The translations under genes and the position numbers were made by a program. This document shows positions 60,222 through 64,000 of a stretch of DNA of 64,000 nucleotides, piece after piece. This DNA is from an uncultured Dysosmobacter sp. GTDB lineage: Bacteria; Bacillota; Clostridia; Oscillospirales; Oscillospiraceae. The notes under the pieces were generated by a model. That model saw nothing but the letters and a program-made list of their open reading frames with translations, searched no databases and was not told the origin of the DNA. Position 1 is the stretch's first letter; every line of letters begins with the position of its first letter. The stretch covers positions 1 through 64,000 of the forward strand of contig NZ_CANRKH010000007.1 of assembly GCF_947631165.1 (NCBI RefSeq). Reading direction: 5' to 3'.

Positions 60222-60461
60222 ATGGTCAAGATCAGACTGCGCCGCATGGGCGCCAAGAAAGCTCCCTACTACCGCGTGGTAGTGGCCGACTCCCGCTTCC
60301 CCCGCGACGGCCGCTTCATCGAGGAGATCGGCACGTACAATCCCTGCGTCTCCCCCGCCGTCATCAAGATCGACACGGACCGCGCCCAGGCTTGGATCAA
60401 GTCCGGCGCTCAGCCCACCGACACCGTCAGAGCTCTGCTGAAAAAAGTGGAAGTCCTCTGA
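60222..60461 (+). CDS. rpsP: 30S ribosomal protein bS16
   Basis: A 79-residue protein with the family start [24 protein letters not shown] (split: VKIRLRRMG and [10 protein letters not shown]) and the [11 protein letters not shown] motif. It is an assembly protein of the small ribosomal subunit. The strong ribosome-binding site TTGGAGG lies before ATG 60222. A 170-base gap separates it from ffh and may hold its own promoter. The next gene starts 15 bases after its stop. Confidence 0.97.
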   Translation: MVKIRLRRMGAKKAPYYRVVVADSRFPRDGRFIEEIGTYNPCVSPAVIKIDTDRAQAWIKSGAQPTDTVRALLKKVEVL

Positions 60462-60476
60462 TCCGGAGGATAGAGC

Positions 60477-60707
60477 ATGAAGGACTTGCTGCTCTACATC
60501 GCCAGAAACCTTGTGGATGATCCCGACGCGGTCTCCGTTACGGAGATCCAGGGCGATCAGGAGCTGACATTGGAGCTGCGTGTCGCCCCCGACGACATGG
60601 GTAAGGTCATTGGCCGCCAGGGCCGCATCGCCAAGGAGATCCGGACCGTGGTCCGCTCCTATGCCCAGCGCACCGGTGTGAAGGTTTCCGTGGATATCGT
60701 AGACTAA
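60477..60707 (+). CDS. khpA: KH-domain RNA-binding protein KhpA
   Basis: A 76-residue single KH domain (YlqC/KhpA) with the GxxG loop at GRQG (46-49) and flanking VIGRQGRIAKEIRTVVRSY. It binds RNA, often as a partner of KhpB, and affects cell elongation and ribosome-linked processes in Firmicutes. It follows rpsP by 15 bases with GGAGGAT as ribosome-binding site, the conserved rpsP-khpA order. A terminator overlaps the stop codon. Confidence 0.94.
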   Translation: MKDLLLYIARNLVDDPDAVSVTEIQGDQELTLELRVAPDDMGKVIGRQGRIAKEIRTVVRSYAQRTGVKVSVDIVD

Positions 60708-60741
60708 AAAACTGGAGCGGACCATCCGCTCCAGTTTTTTT
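60705..60741 (+). terminator. Terminator of rpsP-khpA
   Basis: An 11-bp stem ACTGGAGCGGA/TCCGCTCCAGT (60711-60721 with 60725-60735) extended by A/T pairs and T7. It starts at the khpA stop and also faces the convergent DUF4330 gene. Confidence 0.9.
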
Positions 60742-60774
60742 GCTTTCCAAGAGGCTCCTCAAAAGGGCCGCCGC

Positions 60775-61263
60775 TCATTCGCCCCAAATCACATCTACGA
60801 TGACGCCGTCCTGAATCTCGATATATTCACTCTTCAAAATGTAGTCTGTCTTGCCGATGCGGACCTCCTGGTCTCCTACCTTGGTGGTCATGACCTCCGC
60901 CGTGGGAGTCTCGGTGGTGGCGGTGAACAGCAGGGTCACGTGGGTCTCATCTTCCACCCAGTTGCCGCCCGCGTCCAGGACATAATAGGGCTGGCGCTCC
61001 ACATCCACGATCTCGCCGCCCACCAGGGCGCCGCTGGCCATCAGCTTGGAGGGCAGGTGCTTTTTGCAGTTGTCATACAGCTCCTCCGGCACGCCCTCTG
61101 CCCGCACCACAAAGGTCACCGGGGTCATGGCCCGCTCCGCGGATACGCTGTCGTCAGGGCCTAAGATCTTCCAGGCCGCCAGGACCAGCACCGCCAAGAT
61201 CAGAACCACGGCGATCAGATCGATGATATTGAATTTTCCAACGCGCTTTGCTTTTTGTTCCAT
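60775..61263 (-). CDS. DUF4330 membrane protein
   Basis: A 162-residue protein: Lys-rich N-terminus, a transmembrane helix (about 13-36, FNIIDLIAVVLILAVLVLAAWKIL) and an extracytoplasmic domain with VTFVVRAEGVPEELYDNC and GGEIVDVERQPY. The N-terminal KFNIIDL plus one helix and the following domain fit DUF4330, whose function is unknown. ATG 61263 with GGAGG five bases upstream is chosen over ATG 61275, which overlaps that site. It is divergent from the GT4-CsaB gene, about 100 bases away. Confidence 0.75.
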   Translation of the reverse strand: MEQKAKRVGKFNIIDLIAVVLILAVLVLAAWKILGPDDSVSAERAMTPVTFVVRAEGVPEELYDNCKKHLPSKLMASGALVGGEIVDVERQPYYVLDAGGNWVEDETHVTLLFTATTETPTAEVMTTKVGDQEVRIGKTDYILKSEYIEIQDGVIVDVIWGE

Positions 61264-61369
61264 GATATCCTCCATAAGGGACGTTTCTTCCTGTGGACAA
61301 TGTACGGGAAATATTGTATACTATTTTCCGTGATTCCACAAGGACTTTTTTATAAAGAGAGGCTTTTTC

Positions 61370-63598
61370 ATGAAAGTCATCCATCTCATCAGCGGCGGCG
61401 ACTCCGGCGGAGCCAAGACCCACGTGCTGAGCCTGCTGCAAAATCTGAACAAAACCATCACCGCTCAGCTGGTCTGCTTCCGGGACGGTCCCTTCGCCGA
61501 GGAGGCCCGGAGCTTGGGCATCCCCACGGAGATCATGGGGGGCAACAACATCCCCCGGCTCCGCCGCCAACTGACGGACTACATCCGCCGGGGCGGCTAT
61601 CAGGTGATCCACTGCCACGGGGCCCGGGCCAACATGGTGGGTGCGCTGCTGCGCCTCCCCACGGGGCTGCCGGTGGTCAGCACCGTTCACAGCGACTATA
61701 AGCTGGACTACATGGGCCGCCCCCTGAGCCGCCTGACCTTCGGCAATATCAACGCTTGGGCCCTGCGGCAGGTGGATTACCGCATCGGCGTGTCCGACGC
61801 CATGGTGGACCTGCTGATCTCTCGGGGCTTCGCTCCGGACCGGTTCTACGCCATTTACAACGGCATCGACTACGCCCCCGCCCCAAGCCAGGGGGACCGG
61901 CTCCCCTACCTGCGGAGCCTGGGGGCCGACGTGGACGGAGACAGCGTGGTCATCGGCATCGCCGCCCGGCTGAATCTGGTGAAGGACATGTCCACTCTCA
62001 TCCGGGGCTTCGCGGCGGGGCTGGCCCAATGCCCCCGGCTGCGTCTGGTCATCGCCGGTGACGGCGAGGAGCGGGACAAGCTGGGCGCCCTGGCAAAGGA
62101 GCTGGGCGTGGAGAAGCAGGTGACCTTTGCCGGGTGGATCTCCGGCGGCATGGACCGGTTTTACAGCGCCCTGGACGTCAACGCCCTCACCAGCCTGTCG
62201 GAGACCTTCCCCTACGCCCTGACGGAGGGTGCCCGGTTCCACCTGGCCACGGTGGCCACCGCCGTGGGCGGCATCCCCTACCTCATCGACCAGGACGTGA
62301 ACGGCTTTTTGATCCAGCCCGGCGACTGGGAGGCCCTGGGCCGCTGCTTCGCCGCCCTGGGCAATGACGACGGCCTGCGCCGCCGGATGGGGGAAAAGCT
62401 ATTTGAAAAAGCGTCGGCCCAGTTTTCCATCCAAAAGACAGTGGAGACCCAGCTCCACATCTACGAAGAAATTCTCCGCCGCCACAGCCGCCCCAAAACG
62501 GAGCGGGACGGCGTGGTGATCTGCGGGGCCTATGGCCGGGGCAACGCCGGGGATGACGCCATTCTGGAGGCCATCCTCCAGGAGATGCGCTCCATCGACC
62601 CAGACATGCCCGTGACAGTCCTCAGCAAGGACCCCAGATCGACCCGCCTGGCCTATCGGGTCCGGGCCGTCAGCCGCACCAACATCCCCGCCTGGCGGCG
62701 GGCCATGAAGCGGGCCAGGCTCTATATCAACGGCGGCGGCAGCCTGATCCAGGATGTCACCTCCCGCCGGTCCCTGTGGTTCTACCTCCACAACATCCAG
62801 ACTGCCAAACGGTGCGGCTGCAGGGTGCAGATGTACGGCTGCGGCATCGGTCCCGTGACTCGGGACAGCCACCGGAAGCTGGCGGCCCGGGTCCTGAACG
62901 CGTGCGTAGACGTGATAACCCTTCGGGAGCCGGACTCCCAGGCGGAGCTGAAGGCCATGGGCGTCACAGAGCCGGAGATCCTGCTGACCGCCGATCCGGC
63001 CCTGACCCTGCGGGGGGCCCCCAGCGACGAGACGGACAGCGTGCTGCTGCGGGCGGGCATCCCGCCCCACGGCCGGTATCTCTGCTTCGCCCTGCGGCAC
63101 TGGCGGGGCTTTGAGGCCAAGGCCCCCCTCTTCGGCAGGGCGGCCAGATACGCCTATGAGACTTACGGCCTCACTCCGGTGTTCGCGGCGGTGGAAAAGC
63201 ACCTGGACCCGGAGGCGGGCCGCCTGGCCGCCCAGGGGCTGGACGGCATCCCTCACTACTTCCTGGACGACACTGGCGCCGCCGGCACCATCATCGGTGC
63301 CCTCAGCCGGATGGAGGCGGTGGTATCCATGCGGCTCCACGCCCTGATCTTCGCCGCCGGACAGGGCATCCCCCTGGCAGGCGTGGTATACGACCCCAAG
63401 GTCTCCTCCTTTCTGCGCTACATCGGACAGGAAAATTTCGTGGACCTGGAGGCCCTGACGGAGGAGGCCCTCCGGGCCATGATCGACCGGGCCGTGGCCA
63501 AAACGGCCCAGCCCGAGGCCCAGGCCGCCGCCGTCCAGCAGCTCCAGGAGCTGGAGCAGCGGAACGTAGAGGTGGCCCGCCGCCTGCTGGGAGCCTGA
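61370..63598 (+). CDS. csaB: Fused GT4 glycosyltransferase and CsaB polysaccharide pyruvyl transferase
   Basis: 742 residues in two domains. About 1-375 is a GT4 (GT-B fold) glycosyltransferase (LISGGDSGGAKTHVLSLL at the start, RLNLVKDMSTLIRGF, and SLSETFPYALTEGARF for the nucleotide-sugar site). About 383-735 is a CsaB-type pyruvyl transferase (GAYGRGNAGDDAIL, YINGGGSLIQDVTS, MYGCGIGPV, MRLHALIFAAGQGIPLAGVVYD). CsaB ketalises a cell-wall polymer sugar with pyruvate, which creates the ligand for SLH domains. The SLH protein at 20-24 kb is the obvious client. The fusion would couple sugar addition and pyruvylation. Start ATG 61370; no frameshift is visible. Confidence 0.92.
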   Translation: MKVIHLISGGDSGGAKTHVLSLLQNLNKTITAQLVCFRDGPFAEEARSLGIPTEIMGGNNIPRLRRQLTDYIRRGGYQVIHCHGARANMVGALLRLPTGLPVVSTVHSDYKLDYMGRPLSRLTFGNINAWALRQVDYRIGVSDAMVDLLISRGFAPDRFYAIYNGIDYAPAPSQGDRLPYLRSLGADVDGDSVVIGIAARLNLVKDMSTLIRGFAAGLAQCPRLRLVIAGDGEERDKLGALAKELGVEKQVTFAGWISGGMDRFYSALDVNALTSLSETFPYALTEGARFHLATVATAVGGIPYLIDQDVNGFLIQPGDWEALGRCFAALGNDDGLRRRMGEKLFEKASAQFSIQKTVETQLHIYEEILRRHSRPKTERDGVVICGAYGRGNAGDDAILEAILQEMRSIDPDMPVTVLSKDPRSTRLAYRVRAVSRTNIPAWRRAMKRARLYINGGGSLIQDVTSRRSLWFYLHNIQTAKRCGCRVQMYGCGIGPVTRDSHRKLAARVLNACVDVITLREPDSQAELKAMGVTEPEILLTADPALTLRGAPSDETDSVLLRAGIPPHGRYLCFALRHWRGFEAKAPLFGRAARYAYETYGLTPVFAAVEKHLDPEAGRLAAQGLDGIPHYFLDDTGAAGTIIGALSRMEAVVSMRLHALIFAAGQGIPLAGVVYDPKVSSFLRYIGQENFVDLEALTEEALRAMIDRAVAKTAQPEAQAAAVQQLQELEQRNVEVARRLLGA

Positions 63599-63636
63599 TC
63601 CCCCTCTCCCACACATTTTTTCTCACGCTCCCTCAA

Positions 63637-63670
63637 CGAAAAAGCAGCCGCTGCCGCGGCTGCTTTTTCG
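63637..63670. terminator. Bidirectional terminator between csaB and the NUDIX gene
   Basis: A perfect 15-bp stem CGAAAAAGCAGCCGC/GCGGCTGCTTTTTCG (63637-63651 with 63656-63670) and loop TGCC, with A-rich and T-rich stretches on both sides. Confidence 0.9.
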
Positions 63671-63683
63671 TTTGAATAGATTC

Positions 63684-64000
63684 TTATTTGGTGGGGAATC
63701 CAAAAGTCCCCCGCATGTCGAACAAAAAGCGCAGGAAGCTTTTGGGATAGGCAATGAAGCTGCCCTCATCCACCATGGCCAGCAGCTCTTCCAGTGTGAC
63801 CCAGCGGACATCGTCCACCTCCTCCGCCTGGAGCGTCAGCGCGGAGATATCCATGTCCCGCTCCGCCACAAAGAAGTCGTCAAAGCCCCCGGCGAAGTTC
63901 ACCGTCACCGTGGGCCGCACGCCGGTCAGGTCCAGGACATAGCCCAACTCCTCCCGGACCTCCCGTTCTGCGCCCTGGCGTGTGGTCTCACCGGCGTCCA
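63684..64000 (-). CDS. NUDIX hydrolase (partial, 5' end beyond the window)
   Basis: The C-terminal part of a NUDIX protein, still open at the window edge. The NUDIX box is visible just inside the end: DAGETTRQGAEREVREELGY, with the REVREEL core that binds magnesium. Downstream are NFAGGFDDFFVAERDM and EEVDDVRWVTLEELLAMV, a common ending of the family. It hydrolyses nucleoside diphosphates linked to another group; the subfamily (for example ADP-ribose, or 8-oxo-dGTP) cannot be decided from this part. It converges on csaB. Confidence 0.85.
   Translation of the reverse strand, partial: DAGETTRQGAEREVREELGYVLDLTGVRPTVTVNFAGGFDDFFVAERDMDISALTLQAEEVDDVRWVTLEELLAMVDEGSFIAYPKSFLRFLFDMRGTFGFPTK

Noticed and set aside
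1-64000. tRNA or rRNA genes, transposases and prophage genes
   Set aside because: I looked for tRNA-like T-arm sequences with 3' ends, and for IS/phage motifs on both strands, and found none convincing; a tRNAscan-SE run would be decisive.

Overview
The window is a GC-rich stretch of a Clostridia chromosome, most like an anaerobic gut member of the Oscillospiraceae (Oscillibacter/Dysosmobacter-like; inferred from gene content and codon use, not proven). Pointers are the sigA-dnaG pair, electron-bifurcating NfnAB, a sodium-pumping glutaconyl-CoA decarboxylase, TRAP and BMP-type transporters, S-layer-homology (SLH) surface protein with CsaB, and no respiratory genes. I saw no rRNA, tRNA, CRISPR array, transposase or prophage.

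Layout. 1-16.3 kb is mostly housekeeping: the 3' end of gdhA; an ECF sigma/membrane anti-sigma pair; a phosphopantetheinyl transferase; dnaG-rpoD; a lipoprotein; CCA-adding enzyme; murC followed by a ProX-like prolyl-tRNA editing gene with an in-frame UGA (candidate selenoprotein); an XRE regulator; nfnAB with a Crp-type regulator; and a CBS protein. 16.4-25 kb is a surface region: a six-gene type IV-filament-like operon (PilC-like platform, four small membrane proteins, PilT-like ATPase), then a very large VWA/repeat/SLH protein split by a frameshift and preceded by a GEMM-I (cyclic dinucleotide) riboswitch.

25-40.7 kb holds a nitrogen-compound locus arranged around divergent promoters near 31 kb. 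Leftward: a sodium/solute symporter, a YheO-like regulator, a fold-type II PLP enzyme and threonine synthase. Rightward: YgeY-like hydrolase, YgeW-like carbamoyltransferase, carbamate kinase and a complete BMP-type nucleoside ABC transporter. The set resembles the anaerobic purine/ureide catabolism genes of enterobacteria and clostridia, in which carbamoyl phosphate is cashed in for ATP. 41.8-52.1 kb is a leftward operon for import of an organic acid (TAXI-TRAP), CoA activation (GctAB), a crotonase-family step and sodium-pumping decarboxylation (GcdA, a tiny delta, GcdB, a tiny biotin carrier), with a divergent LysR regulator.

52.4-64 kb returns to core functions: folD-lgt, the YfmF/YfmH M16 peptidase pair, an M19 dipeptidase, ylxM-ffh-rpsP-khpA, a DUF4330 protein, a glycosyltransferase/CsaB fusion that probably makes the pyruvylated wall polymer to which SLH domains bind, and a truncated NUDIX gene.

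Most notable points: the candidate Sec-containing editing protein with a stem-loop directly after its UGA; the riboswitch-controlled, frameshifted SLH protein beside a reduced pilus-like operon; a second, synonymously diverged copy of the rpoD 3' end just downstream of rpoD; and the divergent ureide/purine locus with an unassigned PLP enzyme.
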